DNA of 64,000 bases from Pseudomonas sp. DTU12.3. Lineage in GTDB: Bacteria; Pseudomonadota; Gammaproteobacteria; Pseudomonadales; Pseudomonadaceae. The stretch spans positions 5,229,001 to 5,293,000 of the forward strand of contig NZ_CP027218.1 in assembly GCF_004124275.1 (NCBI RefSeq), given 5' to 3'. Both the position numbers and the translations under genes were made by a program. Below the pieces are notes generated by a model, which saw nothing but the letters and a program-made list of their open reading frames with translations, made no database searches and was not told the origin of the DNA. Of this stretch, positions 44,228 through 53,397 are shown in pieces; position 1 is the first letter of the stretch; each line of letters begins with the position of its first letter.

Positions 44228-45004
44228 CTAGCTGGCCTTGGATTCGTCTTTGCCTTTGACGCAGGCGAAGTCTTCTTCGCGCAACTCAGGCAGATCCTTC
44301 GCACAATAATTGCTGCCCAGATCCTTCAACGCGCCACACATGCCTTCCAGACGCCCGTCCACCGCTTGCAGATGATCGAGCAACTGACCGATGGCGCGCG
44401 CCACCGGGTCGGGCATGTCTTCGCTGACTCCGTAGGCATCAAAACCGATCTTCTCGGCCATGGCCTTGCGCTTGGTTTCCTGCTCTTCGTCGGATTTGAC
44501 GATGATCCGCCCGGGAATGCCCACAACGGTGGCGCCCGGCGGTACTTCTTTGGTCACAACAGCGTTGGAGCCGACCTTGGCACCCGCGCCCACGGTGAAC
44601 GGACCAAGTACTTTGGCGCCCGCACCCACGACCACACCATCACCCAACGTCGGGTGGCGCTTGCCTTTATTCCAGCTGGTGCCACCGAGGGTCACGCCCT
44701 GATATATCGTCACGTCATCGCCAATCTCGGCGGTTTCACCGATGACGATGCCCATGCCGTGGTCGATAAAGAAACGTCGACCGACTTTGGCGCCCGGATG
44801 AATCTCGATCCCGGTCAACCAGCGACCGAAGTTCGACACCAGCCGCGCCAGCCATTTCAACTCGTTGCGCCACAGCATGCCGGCCAATCGATGAATCCAG
44901 ATCGCATGCATGCCGGGGTAGCAGGTCAGGACTTCAAAAGCGTTACGCGCCGCCGGGTCTCGATGGAAAACGCTCTGGATATCTTCACGCAAACGCTCAA
45001 ACAT
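44228..45004 (-). CDS. cysE: Serine O-acetyltransferase
   Basis: Acetylates serine to give O-acetylserine, the carbon skeleton for cysteine. 258 residues. The left-handed beta-helix is visible as hexapeptide repeats (GVVVGAGAKVLGPFTVGAGA), with FFIDHGMGIVIGETAEIGDD carrying catalytic residues. The second of two adjacent ATGs (45004) has better spacing from AAGGA and gives the usual MFERLREDIQSVF. It starts directly after trmJ and lies upstream of the isc operon, which consumes cysteine. Confidence 0.95.
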   Translation of the reverse strand: MFERLREDIQSVFHRDPAARNAFEVLTCYPGMHAIWIHRLAGMLWRNELKWLARLVSNFGRWLTGIEIHPGAKVGRRFFIDHGMGIVIGETAEIGDDVTIYQGVTLGGTSWNKGKRHPTLGDGVVVGAGAKVLGPFTVGAGAKVGSNAVVTKEVPPGATVVGIPGRIIVKSDEEQETKRKAMAEKIGFDAYGVSEDMPDPVARAIGQLLDHLQAVDGRLEGMCGALKDLGSNYCAKDLPELREEDFACVKGKDESKAS

Positions 45005-45007
45005 CAT

Positions 45008-45778
45008 TTAGTCCTTCCGCTTAAGAAGCTCACCACGGGCCGCCTTTTGGGTTTCCGTGAGGATGCCACGCAAAATATTCATTTCCGCCCGGCTGACCGA
45101 GCTGCGTCCGTACAACCGGCGCAGGCGCGCCATCAAGTGCCGTGGCTTTTCCGGATCGAGGAATTCGATGGCGACCAGCGTCTGCTCCAGATGCTCGTAA
45201 AATCGCTCCAGCTCATCCATGGTCGCCAGCTCGGCGCTTTTCACCGAGGCCACTTCTTCTTTCTCGATCTTGCTCGGCTGACCTTGGGCGGCCAGCCAGG
45301 CCATGCGCACTTCGTAGCTCAACACCTGCACCGCCGCGCCGAGGTTCAGCGAACTGAACTCAGGGTCGGAGGGGATGTGCACGTGAAAGTGACATCGCTG
45401 CAGCTCGTCATTGGTCAGGCCGGAATCTTCACGACCGAACACCAGCGCAATTTCGGCGCCCTGCCCGGCTTCCTCAACCACTTTGGTGCCGCACTCGCGC
45501 GGATCCAGCAGTGGCCACGGAATGCGGCGGTCACGGGCACTGGTGCCGAGCACCAGATTGCAGCCGACCAAGGCATCTTCCAGGGTGGCGACGACTTGTG
45601 CGTTTTCAAGGATGTCACCGGCACCGGAGGCGCGAGCATCGGCCTCGTGATGCGGAAACAGGCGCGGTTCGACCAGCACCAATCGCGACAGACCCATGTT
45701 TTTCATGGCGCGCGCGGCCCCGCCGATATTGCCGGGGTGGCTGGTATTGACCAGGACGACACGAATGTTCTGCAGCAA
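45008..45778 (-). CDS. trmJ: tRNA (cytidine/uridine-2'-O-)-methyltransferase TrmJ
   Basis: A 256-residue SPOUT enzyme that methylates the ribose of position 32 in several tRNAs. NTSHPGNIGGAARAMKNMGL, ALVFGREDSGLTNDEL and SLNLGAAVQVLSYEVRMAWL are the three SPOUT motifs. The start is a TTG at 45778 giving MLQNIRVVLVNTSHPGNIGG; no closer ATG fits. Its stop abuts the cysE start. Confidence 0.94.
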   Translation of the reverse strand: MLQNIRVVLVNTSHPGNIGGAARAMKNMGLSRLVLVEPRLFPHHEADARASGAGDILENAQVVATLEDALVGCNLVLGTSARDRRIPWPLLDPRECGTKVVEEAGQGAEIALVFGREDSGLTNDELQRCHFHVHIPSDPEFSSLNLGAAVQVLSYEVRMAWLAAQGQPSKIEKEEVASVKSAELATMDELERFYEHLEQTLVAIEFLDPEKPRHLMARLRRLYGRSSVSRAEMNILRGILTETQKAARGELLKRKD

Positions 45779-45865
45779 GGGAGGCGCTCTCGGACACAGG
45801 AAAGGGGTGCAAATCTTACAGAACAGCCTACCGTTAAGCTATGAAAGCGAACAGCGTCCTTCACC

Positions 45866-45893
45866 TGAAGAAAAGTTCTGATAGAATGCGCGG
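45866..45893 (+). promoter_or_regulatory. Probable suhB promoter
   Basis: TTCACC, a 16-bp spacer and TAGAAT lie about 30-60 bp upstream of the suhB ATG. The -10 is good and the -35 is weak. Confidence 0.45.
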
Positions 45894-45923
45894 CTTTCTT
45901 TAACAACCTTAGGTGACACATCC

Positions 45924-46742
45924 ATGCAGCCCATGCTGAATATCGCGCTGCGCGCCGCCCGCAGCGCCAGTGAACTGATCTTCCGCTCCATCGAGCGCCT
46001 GGATACCATCAAGGTCGACGAAAAAGACGCCAAGGATTATGTATCCGAGGTCGATCGCGCCGCTGAACAGAAAATCATCGACGCGCTGCGCAAGGCTTAC
46101 CCGAACCACTCGATCCGCGGTGAAGAGACCGGCATGCACGCCGGTACCGGCATCGAAGGCGAAGAGTACCTGTGGATCATCGATCCGCTGGACGGCACCA
46201 CCAACTTCCTGCGCGGCATTCCTCACTTCGCTGTCAGCATCGCCTGCAAATACCGCGGTCGCCTGGAACACGCAGTGGTTCTGGACCCGGTTCGCCAGGA
46301 AGAATTCACCGCCAGCCGTGGTCGCGGCGCTCAACTGAACGGTCGCCGCCTGCGCGTCAGCGGTCGCACCAGCCTCGACGGCGCCCTGCTGGGTACCGGC
46401 TTCCCGTTCCGTGACGACCAGATGGACAACCTGGAAAACTACCTGGGCATGTTCCGCGCCCTGGTTGGCCAGACTGCCGGCATCCGTCGCGCCGGCTCGG
46501 CGAGCCTGGACCTGGCTTACGTAGCTGCCGGTCGTTTCGATGCATTCTGGGAGTCGGGCCTGTCCGAGTGGGACATGGCTGCAGGCGCCCTGCTGATTCA
46601 AGAAGCTGGCGGCCTGGTGAGCGATTTCACCGGCGGTCACGACTTCCTTGAAAAAGGCCACATCGTTGCCGGCAACACCAAATGCTTCAAGGCAGTGCTG
46701 ACGGCGATCCAGCCGCACCTGCCGGCTTCGCTGAAGCGCTAA
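45924..46742 (+). CDS. suhB: Inositol-1-monophosphatase family protein SuhB
   Basis: A 272-residue magnesium-dependent phosphatase that hydrolyses inositol monophosphates; in E. coli it is also a factor in rRNA antitermination, and in P. aeruginosa it affects virulence regulation. Metal-site motifs are GEETG, WIIDPLDGTTNFLRGI and SEWDMAAGALLIQEAGG. The ATG at 45924 gives MQPMLNIALRAARSASELIF, the standard start. It is divergent from trmJ and ends at a strong terminator. Confidence 0.96.
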   Translation: MQPMLNIALRAARSASELIFRSIERLDTIKVDEKDAKDYVSEVDRAAEQKIIDALRKAYPNHSIRGEETGMHAGTGIEGEEYLWIIDPLDGTTNFLRGIPHFAVSIACKYRGRLEHAVVLDPVRQEEFTASRGRGAQLNGRRLRVSGRTSLDGALLGTGFPFRDDQMDNLENYLGMFRALVGQTAGIRRAGSASLDLAYVAAGRFDAFWESGLSEWDMAAGALLIQEAGGLVSDFTGGHDFLEKGHIVAGNTKCFKAVLTAIQPHLPASLKR

Positions 46743-46756
46743 GCGTTACGCGAAAC

Positions 46757-46787
46757 AAAAAAAGCGCCCTTCGGGGCGCTTTTTTTA
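46757..46787 (+). terminator. Rho-independent terminator of suhB
   Basis: AAAAAAAGCGCCC-TTC-GGGGCGCTTTTTTT, 15 bp after the stop codon. Confidence 0.92.
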
Positions 46788-46818
46788 TACCTGCGATTTC
46801 AAAAGCGCCTAAATCCAT

Positions 46819-46908
46819 TGTGGGAGCGGGCTTGCTCGCGAATGCGGTTTATCATTCTGAATAGATGCCGGCTGATCCACCGCTTTCGCGAGCAAGCCCG
46901 CTCCCACA
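46819..46908. repeat. REP doublet, family A
   Basis: TGTGGGAGCGGGCTTGCTCG and the inverted GCTTTCGCGAGCAAGCCCGC lie between the convergent suhB and glycine-zipper genes. Confidence 0.85.
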
Positions 46909-46946
46909 TTGGGATTATGGTGATCTGCCGGATGAATTGCAGGCAC

Positions 46947-46975
46947 AAAAAAAGCACCCCGCAGGGTGCTTCTTT
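46947..46975 (-). terminator. Rho-independent terminator of the glycine-zipper gene
   Basis: Minus strand AAGCACCCTGCGGGGTGCTT is followed by a T run, 17 bp after the stop. Confidence 0.88.
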
Positions 46976-46991
46976 CTAAACGGTCAGTCTT

Positions 46992-47540
46992 TTATTGACC
47001 TGGCTCATTCTGCGACAGGATCAGCTTGCCTTCCTTGTCGACCGGAATCTGGTTGCCCGGATCACGATCCATCCGCACCTTGCCTTCCTTACCATCCAGC
47101 GAGTAACGCACGTCGTAACCGACGACCTTGTCGCTGATGTCATTCACAGTGTTACAGCGAGTCTGGGTCGTGGTGTAGGTGTCGCGATTCTGCATACCTT
47201 CCTGCACCTTGTTACCGGCATAACCGCCACCGACTGCACCAGCCACCGTGGCAATCTTCTTGCCGGTGCCGCCGCCGATCTGGTTACCCAGCAAACCGCC
47301 CGCTACCGCACCGATTGCAGTGCCGAGAATCTGATGTTGATCCTTGACCGGCGCCTGGCGGGTCACGGCTACATCCTTGCACACTTCACGTGGAGTCTTG
47401 ATCTGTGTTTTAACCGGTTCGACGGCCAACACTTGCGCATACTCAGGGCCGCTTTTAACCAGGCTGTAGGTGGCAACAGCACCCCCGGCAGTCACACCGA
47501 CAGCACCCAATACCGCACCAACCAGCAACGACTTGTTCAC
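46992..47540 (-). CDS. Glycine-zipper 2TM envelope protein
   Basis: A 182-residue exported or membrane protein. The N-terminal hydrophobic segment (SLLVGAVLGAVGVTAGGAVA) is a signal or anchor. The central glycine zipper ILGTAIGAVAGGLLGNQIGG, then TVAGAVGGGYAGNKVQ, matches the family of SlyB/Rickettsia 17-kDa antigen-like proteins. The C-terminal part (CNTVNDISDKVVGYDVRYSL) is a soluble periplasmic domain. It has its own terminators on both sides, so it is monocistronic. Its function is not known beyond envelope association. Confidence 0.88.
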   Translation of the reverse strand: MNKSLLVGAVLGAVGVTAGGAVATYSLVKSGPEYAQVLAVEPVKTQIKTPREVCKDVAVTRQAPVKDQHQILGTAIGAVAGGLLGNQIGGGTGKKIATVAGAVGGGYAGNKVQEGMQNRDTYTTTQTRCNTVNDISDKVVGYDVRYSLDGKEGKVRMDRDPGNQIPVDKEGKLILSQNEPGQ

Positions 47541-47599
47541 ATGAACCTCCTGACCATCACATGCGGGACATGCCCGCGCTTCTCCCAGCCTTGGAGCAT

Positions 47600-47633
47600 A
47601 AAAAAAGGCGCGAGTTCAACTCGCGCCTTTCTT
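47600..47633 (-). terminator. Rho-independent terminator of the sec operon
   Basis: Minus strand AAAGGCGCGAGTTGAACTCG, then CGCCTTTTTTT, 30 bp after the secF stop. Confidence 0.9.
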
Positions 47634-47661
47634 GGGCTGACAGCCGGGAAAACGATGGCCG

Positions 47662-48576
47662 TTATGGACGGTCGTCGACTTCCTTCTCGGTGTTCGCCGG
47701 AGGAATCAGATCCTCAGTGCTCAGGTTCAGCCAGATCAGCACCACGTTCGCGATGTAGATCGACGAGTAAGTACCCGCCAGCACACCGATGAACAGGGCG
47801 ATGGAGAAGCCGAACAGGTTGTCGCCACCGAAAAACAGCAGTGCCGAGATTGCCAACAGGGTGGAGATCGAAGTCGCCATGGTCCGCAGCAGGGTCTGAG
47901 TGGTCGAGATGTTGATGTTCTCGATCAGCGTTGCCTTGCGCAGCACACGGAAGTTCTCACGCACCCGGTCGAATACGACGATGGTGTCGTTCAGCGAGTA
48001 GCCGATGATCGCCAATACCGCCGCCAGCACTGTCAGGTCGAAAGTGATCTGGAAGAACGACAGGATACCGATGGTCACGATCACGTCGTGGATCAGCGAA
48101 ACGATGGCGCCGACCGCGAACTTCCACTGAAAGCGGAAAGCCAGGTAGATCAGGATGCCGCCGAGCGCCAGCAGCATGCCGAGGCCGCCCTGGTCGCGCA
48201 GCTCTTCACCGACCTGCGGGCCGACGAACTCGACACGCTTGACCGTCGCCGGGTTGTCACCGCCGAGTTTCTGCAGCGCTTCCGCGACCTGATGGCCCAG
48301 CTGCGGGTCTTCACCCGGCATGCGCACCAGCAAATCGGTGGTTGCACCAAAGCTCTGCACGATGGCTTCGTGGTAACCCGAAGTCACCAGCTCTTCACGA
48401 ACCTTGGTGACATCGGCCGGACGCTCGTAGGTCAGCTCAATGAGCGTACCGCCGGTGAAGTCCAGACCCCAGTTCATGCCCTTGTGGAAGACACTGAAAA
48501 CAGCCAGTACCGTAAGAAACACTGTGACGCCGAACGCGAAGTTGCGAACGCCCATGAAGTTGATTGTACGTAACAT
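47662..48576 (-). CDS. secF: Protein translocase subunit SecF
   Basis: A 304-residue RND-like membrane protein with six helices and one periplasmic domain. It works with SecD to pull exported proteins across the membrane using the proton gradient. The motif LDFTGGTLIELTYE follows helix 1, and LAIIGYSLNDTIVVFDRVRE lies in helices 4-5, as in all SecF proteins. It lies 9 bp after secD in the yajC-secD-secF order. Confidence 0.97.
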   Translation of the reverse strand: MLRTINFMGVRNFAFGVTVFLTVLAVFSVFHKGMNWGLDFTGGTLIELTYERPADVTKVREELVTSGYHEAIVQSFGATTDLLVRMPGEDPQLGHQVAEALQKLGGDNPATVKRVEFVGPQVGEELRDQGGLGMLLALGGILIYLAFRFQWKFAVGAIVSLIHDVIVTIGILSFFQITFDLTVLAAVLAIIGYSLNDTIVVFDRVRENFRVLRKATLIENINISTTQTLLRTMATSISTLLAISALLFFGGDNLFGFSIALFIGVLAGTYSSIYIANVVLIWLNLSTEDLIPPANTEKEVDDRP

Positions 48577-48585
48577 GGCAGCCCC

Positions 48586-50454
48586 TTAAATCCACAACTT
48601 CTTGAAGTCACGTCCGCCAAAGATCAGGTTGACCATTGCGCGGGTCACCATGATGGCCGTGAACATCGAGGTAAAGATCCCGAGGGACATGGTCACTGCG
48701 AAACCTTTGACCGGGCCGGTGCCCATGGCAAAGAGAATCCCGCCGACCAGCAAGGTAGTCAGGTTGGCGTCGAGAATCGCGGTGAATGCCCGGCCGAAGC
48801 CTTCGTTGATTGCACGCTGCACGGTCATGCCGGCGGCGATCTCTTCACGAATCCGCGAGAAGATCAACACGTTGGCGTCGACCGCCATACCCATGGTCAG
48901 CACGATACCGGCGATACCCGGCAGGGTCAGCGTTGCACCCAGCAGCGACATCAAGGCCAGCAGCAGCACCATGTTCACCGCCAGCGCGACGGTGGCAATG
49001 ATGCCGAAGAAGCGGTAGATGGCGATGATGAACAGCGACACGAACAGCATGCCCCACAGCGACGCATCGATACCTTTGGTGATGTTGTCAGCACCCAGGC
49101 TCGGGCCGATTGTGCGCTCTTCAGCGAAGTACATCGGCGCAGCCAGACCACCGGCACGCAGCAACAGCGCCAGCTCGGAGGACTCGCCCTGACCGTTCAG
49201 GCCAGTGATGCGGAACTGAGCACCCAGTGGCGACTGGATAGTCGCCAGACTGATGATCTTCTTCTCTTCCTTGAACGTTTGCACCGCGACGTCTTTCTCG
49301 ACACCGCCGACCACTTGCTTGACGTAAGTGGTGACCGGACGCTGTTCGATGAAGATCACCGCCATGCTGCGACCGACGTTCGAACGGGTTGCGCGACTCA
49401 TCAGCTCACCACCGTGACCATCCAGACGGATGTTCACTTCAGGCGTGCCGTGTTCGCCGAAACCAGCCTTGGCGTCAGTGACCTGGTCACCGGTGATGAT
49501 CAGGCCACGTTCGATCTGTGCCGGCGGACGCTTGCCTTCACGGAACTCGAAAGTTTCGGAGGTAGCTTTCGAAGCGCCAGGCTCTGCAGCCAGACGGAAC
49601 TCAAGGTTGGCCGTCTTGCCGAGGATACGCTTGGCTTCGGCAGTGTCCTGCACGCCTGGCAGTTCAACCACAATGCGGTTGGCGCCTTGACGCTGAACGA
49701 TCGGTTCGGCAACACCCAGCTCGTTGACGCGGTTACGTACCGTGGTCAAGTTCTGCTTGATGGAGTATTCACGGATTTCCGCCAGCTTGGCCGGGGTCAT
49801 CGCCAGACGCAGCACCGGTTGACCATTGAGGTCGGCCGGAACAATGTCGAAATCGTTGAAGTTCTTGCGGATCAGTGCACGGGCCTGTTCGCGGGAGTCT
49901 TCATCGCTGAAGCCCAACTGAATGGCACCGCCCAGTTGCGGCAGGCTGCGATAACGCAGTTTCTCTTTGCGCAGCAGGCTCTTGACGTCGCCTTCGTAGA
50001 CTTTCAGGCGTGCATCGAGGGCTTTGTCCATGTCCACTTCCAGCAGGAAGTGCACACCACCGGACAAGTCCAGACCCAGCTTCATCGGGTGCGCGCCGAG
50101 GTTGCGCAACCATTGCGGGGTGGTCTGTGCCAGGTTCAGCGCGACGACGTAGTCATCACCCAAGGCCTTGCGTACAACGTCTTTGGCCGGCAACTGATCT
50201 TCAGCCTTGCTCAGACGGATCAGACCGCCCTTGCCGTTTGCCGCCAGCGTAGCTGCCTTGACGTTGATGCCGGACTCGTGAAGCGCGGTGCTTACGCGGT
50301 CCAGATCGGCTTGATTGACCTGCAGGGCCGTGCTGGCGCCGCTGATCTGAATGGCCGGGTCATCGGGGTATAGATTCGGAGCGGAATAAATCAGACCGAT
50401 CGCCAGCACCGCCAGGATCAGAATGTATTTCCACAGAGGATATTTGTTCAGCAT
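48586..50454 (-). CDS. secD: Protein translocase subunit SecD
   Basis: A 622-residue RND-like protein with one N-terminal helix (YILILAVLAIGLIYSAPNLY), a large periplasmic domain P1 with GLDLSGGVHFLLEV, and five more helices, including GMAVDANVLIFSRIREE. It drives late steps of Sec export. The ATG at 50454 is preferred over the GTG one codon upstream. It follows yajC by 64 bp, within which lies a GC hairpin. Confidence 0.97.
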   Translation of the reverse strand: MLNKYPLWKYILILAVLAIGLIYSAPNLYPDDPAIQISGASTALQVNQADLDRVSTALHESGINVKAATLAANGKGGLIRLSKAEDQLPAKDVVRKALGDDYVVALNLAQTTPQWLRNLGAHPMKLGLDLSGGVHFLLEVDMDKALDARLKVYEGDVKSLLRKEKLRYRSLPQLGGAIQLGFSDEDSREQARALIRKNFNDFDIVPADLNGQPVLRLAMTPAKLAEIREYSIKQNLTTVRNRVNELGVAEPIVQRQGANRIVVELPGVQDTAEAKRILGKTANLEFRLAAEPGASKATSETFEFREGKRPPAQIERGLIITGDQVTDAKAGFGEHGTPEVNIRLDGHGGELMSRATRSNVGRSMAVIFIEQRPVTTYVKQVVGGVEKDVAVQTFKEEKKIISLATIQSPLGAQFRITGLNGQGESSELALLLRAGGLAAPMYFAEERTIGPSLGADNITKGIDASLWGMLFVSLFIIAIYRFFGIIATVALAVNMVLLLALMSLLGATLTLPGIAGIVLTMGMAVDANVLIFSRIREEIAAGMTVQRAINEGFGRAFTAILDANLTTLLVGGILFAMGTGPVKGFAVTMSLGIFTSMFTAIMVTRAMVNLIFGGRDFKKLWI

Positions 50455-50469
50455 CACGCCGCCCGTTAT

Positions 50470-50496
50470 GACGCGGGGCGCCTTGCGCGCCCCGTC
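50470..50496 (-). other. GC-rich hairpin between yajC and secD
   Basis: GGGGCGC-CTT-GCGCGCCCC with flanking GACG/CGTC pairing. It lacks a T run, so it is more likely an mRNA processing or stability element than a terminator. Confidence 0.4.
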
Positions 50497-50518
50497 GATT
50501 GAGTAGAAGTTGTTGCCC

Positions 50519-50857
50519 TTAGATCGCTTTCAGCGTGCCTTTTGGCAGCGTGGCGGCGATGGCGCCTTTCTGGAACTTCATTTCCACGGTGTCGGAAACT
50601 TCCAGAACCACGAAGTCATCAGCAACTTTGGTGATCTTGCCGGCGATGCCGCCGGTGGTCACAACTTCGTCGCCCTTCGCAAGGCTGCTCAGCAGGTTCT
50701 TCTGCTCTTTGGCGCGCTTGGCCTGTGGACGCCAGATCATCAGGTAGAAGATGACCAGGAAGCCGACCAGGAAAATCCACTCGAAGCCGCCGCCCATTGG
50801 GCCGGCAGCAGCCGGTGCAGCCGCGTCAGCCATGGCGTTAGAGATAAAAAAGCTCAT
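50519..50857 (-). CDS. yajC: Sec translocon accessory protein YajC
   Basis: A 112-residue single-pass protein. One helix (GFEWIFLVGFLVIFYLMIWR) is followed by a small cytoplasmic domain with SLAKGDEVVTTGGIAGKITK, a family signature. It joins SecDF in the holotranslocon. It lies 43 bp after tgt and upstream of secD. Confidence 0.96.
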   Translation of the reverse strand: MSFFISNAMADAAAPAAAGPMGGGFEWIFLVGFLVIFYLMIWRPQAKRAKEQKNLLSSLAKGDEVVTTGGIAGKITKVADDFVVLEVSDTVEMKFQKGAIAATLPKGTLKAI

Positions 50858-50900
50858 TTAGCACTCCAGTTGCAAATGTTGAATCTTGGGGTCAGAAAAC

Positions 50901-52034
50901 TCAGTCCAAAGGCGGAACGGGGAGCCCGCGTTTGGCGTAGAAGGCATCGACAAAGGCGGCCAATGTACCCTGTTGAATAGCCTCGCGCAAACCAGCCATC
51001 AGCACCTGATAATGGCGCAAGTTATGGATGGTATTGAGCATGCTTCCCAGCATTTCGCCGCACTTGTCCAGGTGATGCAGATAAGCGCGCGAGAAGTTCT
51101 GGCAGGTATAGCAATCGCAGGTCGGATCCAGCGGCGATTCATCATGGCGATGAAACGCGTTACGGATCTTCAGCACGCCTGTATCAATGAACAGATGCCC
51201 ATTGCGGGCATTACGGGTTGGCATCACGCAATCGAACATGTCCACACCGCGGCGCACACCCTCAACCAGATCTTCCGGTTTGCCAACGCCCATAAGGTAA
51301 CGAGGTTTGTCAGCCGGCATCATGCCCGGCAGATAATCCAGAACTTTGATCATCTCGTGCTTCGGCTCGCCTACCGACAGACCGCCGATGGCCAGGCCAT
51401 CGAAGCCGATCTTGTCGAGGCCTTCGAGCGAGCGCTTGCGCAGATCCTGGTGCATGCCGCCCTGCACGATGCCGAACAACGCTGCGGTGTTTTCACCGTG
51501 GGCATTTTTCGAGCGCTGAGCCCAACGCAGCGACAGCTCCATCGACACGCGCGCGACGTCTTCGTCAGCCGGGTACGGCGTGCATTCGTCGAAGATCATC
51601 ACAACGTCCGAGCCGAGATCGCGCTGAACCTGCATCGATTCTTCCGGGCCCATGAACACTTTGGCGCCGTCGACCGGAGAGGCGAAGGTCACGCCCTCCT
51701 CCTTGATCTTGCGCATCGCGCCCAGGCTGAATACCTGGAAGCCACCGGAGTCGGTGAGGATCGGGCCTTTCCACTGCATGAAATCGTGCAGGTCACCGTG
51801 TTCCTTGATCACTTGGGTGCCGGGACGCAGCCACAGGTGGAAGGTGTTGCCCAGAATCATTTCTGCGCCAGTGGCGACGATGTCTCGCGGCAACATGCCC
51901 TTGACCGTGCCGTACGTGCCCACCGGCATGAAAGCCGGGGTCTCGACGGTGCCGCGCGGGAAGGTCAGACGACCACGACGGGCCTTGCCATCGGTGGCAA
52001 GGAGCTCAAAGGACATGCGACATTCGCGACTCAT
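50901..52034 (-). CDS. tgt: Queuine tRNA-ribosyltransferase
   Basis: Exchanges guanine-34 for preQ1 in tRNAs with GUN anticodons. 377 residues. Catalytic Asp regions LTDSGGFQVFSLG and FDCVMPTRNARNGHLF, and zinc ligands in CDCYTCQNFSRAYLHH, are present. The ATG at 52034 has a strong AGAGGA site and overlaps the queA stop as ATGA, so it is preferred over the common annotation six codons later (52016). It acts just before QueA in the queuosine pathway, and the two genes are coupled. Confidence 0.97.
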   Translation of the reverse strand: MSRECRMSFELLATDGKARRGRLTFPRGTVETPAFMPVGTYGTVKGMLPRDIVATGAEMILGNTFHLWLRPGTQVIKEHGDLHDFMQWKGPILTDSGGFQVFSLGAMRKIKEEGVTFASPVDGAKVFMGPEESMQVQRDLGSDVVMIFDECTPYPADEDVARVSMELSLRWAQRSKNAHGENTAALFGIVQGGMHQDLRKRSLEGLDKIGFDGLAIGGLSVGEPKHEMIKVLDYLPGMMPADKPRYLMGVGKPEDLVEGVRRGVDMFDCVMPTRNARNGHLFIDTGVLKIRNAFHRHDESPLDPTCDCYTCQNFSRAYLHHLDKCGEMLGSMLNTIHNLRHYQVLMAGLREAIQQGTLAAFVDAFYAKRGLPVPPLD

Positions 52035-53095
52035 TCTGTTTCCTCTGGGCCGGTTTCTTTAGGGGCAGTAGGTGCGGGATTGCGGGTGATGAACATCGCA
52101 TCACCGTAGCTGAAAAAGCGGTAACCGTTGTCGACGGCAGCCTTGTAGGCAGCCATGGTCTCGGGATAACCGGCAAATGCCGAAACCAGCATCAGCAGCG
52201 TGGATTCCGGCAGATGGAAGTTGGTCAGCAGGGCGTCGACCACATGGAACGGTCGGCCCGGGAAGATAAAGATATCGGTGTCGCCACTGAACGGCTTGAG
52301 CACACCATCACGCGCGGCACTCTCCAGCGAACGCACGCTGGTGGTGCCGACCGCAATCACCCGACCACTACGCGCACGGCACGCGGCGACCGCATCAACC
52401 ACGTCCTGGCCGACTTCCAGCCACTCGGTGTGCATGTGGTGATCTTCAAGCTTCTCGACGCGAACCGGTTGGAATGTACCGGCGCCAACGTGCAGCGTAA
52501 CGAACGTGGTCTCGACGCCCTTGGCGGCAATCGCCTCCATCAGCGACTGATCGAAATGCAGCCCTGCAGTCGGCGCCGCCACCGCACCGAGTTTCTCGGC
52601 GTACACGGTCTGATAACGCTCGCGATCCGAGCCTTCGTCCGGGCGGTCTATATAAGGAGGCAACGGCATGTGCCCGACGCGGTCGAGCAGCGGCAGCACT
52701 TCTTCAGCGAAGGCCAACTCAAACAGCGCATCGTGACGCGCGATCATTTCAGCTTCGCCACCGCCGTCGATGAGGATCTTCGAACCCGGCTTCGGCGACT
52801 TGCTGGAGCGCACATGGGCCAGCACGCGATGCGTATCGAGCACGCGTTCGACGAGGATTTCCAGCTTGCCGCCGGACGCTTTCTGCCCGAACAGCCGCGC
52901 CGGAATCACCCGGGTATTGTTGAACACCATCAAATCGCCCGGGCGCAAATGCTCAAGCAAATCAGTGAATTGACGGTGTGCAAGGGCGCCGCTCGGCCCA
53001 TCAAGGGTCAGCAGGCGACTACCGCGACGCTCGGCCAAAGGGTGGCGGGCGATCAGCGAATCAGGGAGCTCGAAAGTAAAGTCAGCAACGCGCAT
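52031..53095 (-). CDS. queA: S-adenosylmethionine:tRNA ribosyltransferase-isomerase QueA
   Basis: Transfers the ribosyl part of SAM to preQ1-tRNA to make epoxyqueuosine. 354 residues. N-terminus MRVADFTFELPDSLIARHPL, with GTFQPVRVEKLEDHHMHTEW and GTTSVRSLESAARDG as landmarks. It is first in the queA-tgt-yajC-secD-secF cluster, with tRNA-Leu on the other strand upstream. Confidence 0.97.
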   Translation of the reverse strand: MRVADFTFELPDSLIARHPLAERRGSRLLTLDGPSGALAHRQFTDLLEHLRPGDLMVFNNTRVIPARLFGQKASGGKLEILVERVLDTHRVLAHVRSSKSPKPGSKILIDGGGEAEMIARHDALFELAFAEEVLPLLDRVGHMPLPPYIDRPDEGSDRERYQTVYAEKLGAVAAPTAGLHFDQSLMEAIAAKGVETTFVTLHVGAGTFQPVRVEKLEDHHMHTEWLEVGQDVVDAVAACRARSGRVIAVGTTSVRSLESAARDGVLKPFSGDTDIFIFPGRPFHVVDALLTNFHLPESTLLMLVSAFAGYPETMAAYKAAVDNGYRFFSYGDAMFITRNPAPTAPKETGPEETE

Positions 53096-53160
53096 GATGG
53101 GGTTCGTCTAGCAGGGCCGGAAAGTCTAGCGGAAATATTGAAAATTCTCTATGTACCTGA

Positions 53161-53189
53161 TTGACCGACGGTAATCTCATCTCTATACT
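53161..53189 (+). promoter_or_regulatory. Sigma-70 promoter of tRNA-Leu
   Basis: TTGACC, a 17-bp spacer and TATACT, placing the start about 7 bp before the mature tRNA. A typical strong stable-RNA promoter. Confidence 0.8.
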
Positions 53190-53202
53190 TCGCCGCCATT
53201 GA

Positions 53203-53287
53203 GCCCTGATGGCGGAATTGGTAGACGCGGCGGATTCAAAATCCGTTTTCGAAAGGAGTGGGAGTTCGAGTCTCCCTCGGGGCACCA
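53203..53287 (+). tRNA. tRNA-Leu (anticodon CAA)
   Basis: An 85-base tRNA with encoded CCA. The acceptor GCCCTGA pairs with TCGGGGC, with one T-G pair. The D-loop GGCGGAATTGGTAGACGC, the anticodon loop TTCAAAA (CAA, reads TTG), a long variable arm and the T-arm GGGAGTTCGAGTCTCCC are all visible. The long variable arm confirms a class II tRNA. Confidence 0.97.
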
Positions 53288-53294
53288 AAATTAA

Positions 53295-53326
53295 GAAAGG
53301 TCTTGCTTAGCAAGGCCTTTTTTTTC
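53295..53326 (+). terminator. Rho-independent terminator of tRNA-Leu
   Basis: AAAGGTCTTGC-TTA-GCAAGGCCTTTTTTTT, immediately after the tRNA. Confidence 0.9.
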
Positions 53327-53397
53327 GCCTGCCGGAAAGTGCTCGCGCACTGCTGAACGCTCGCCACCGCGCGGCTCGCACGTGACATTGCGCGGAC

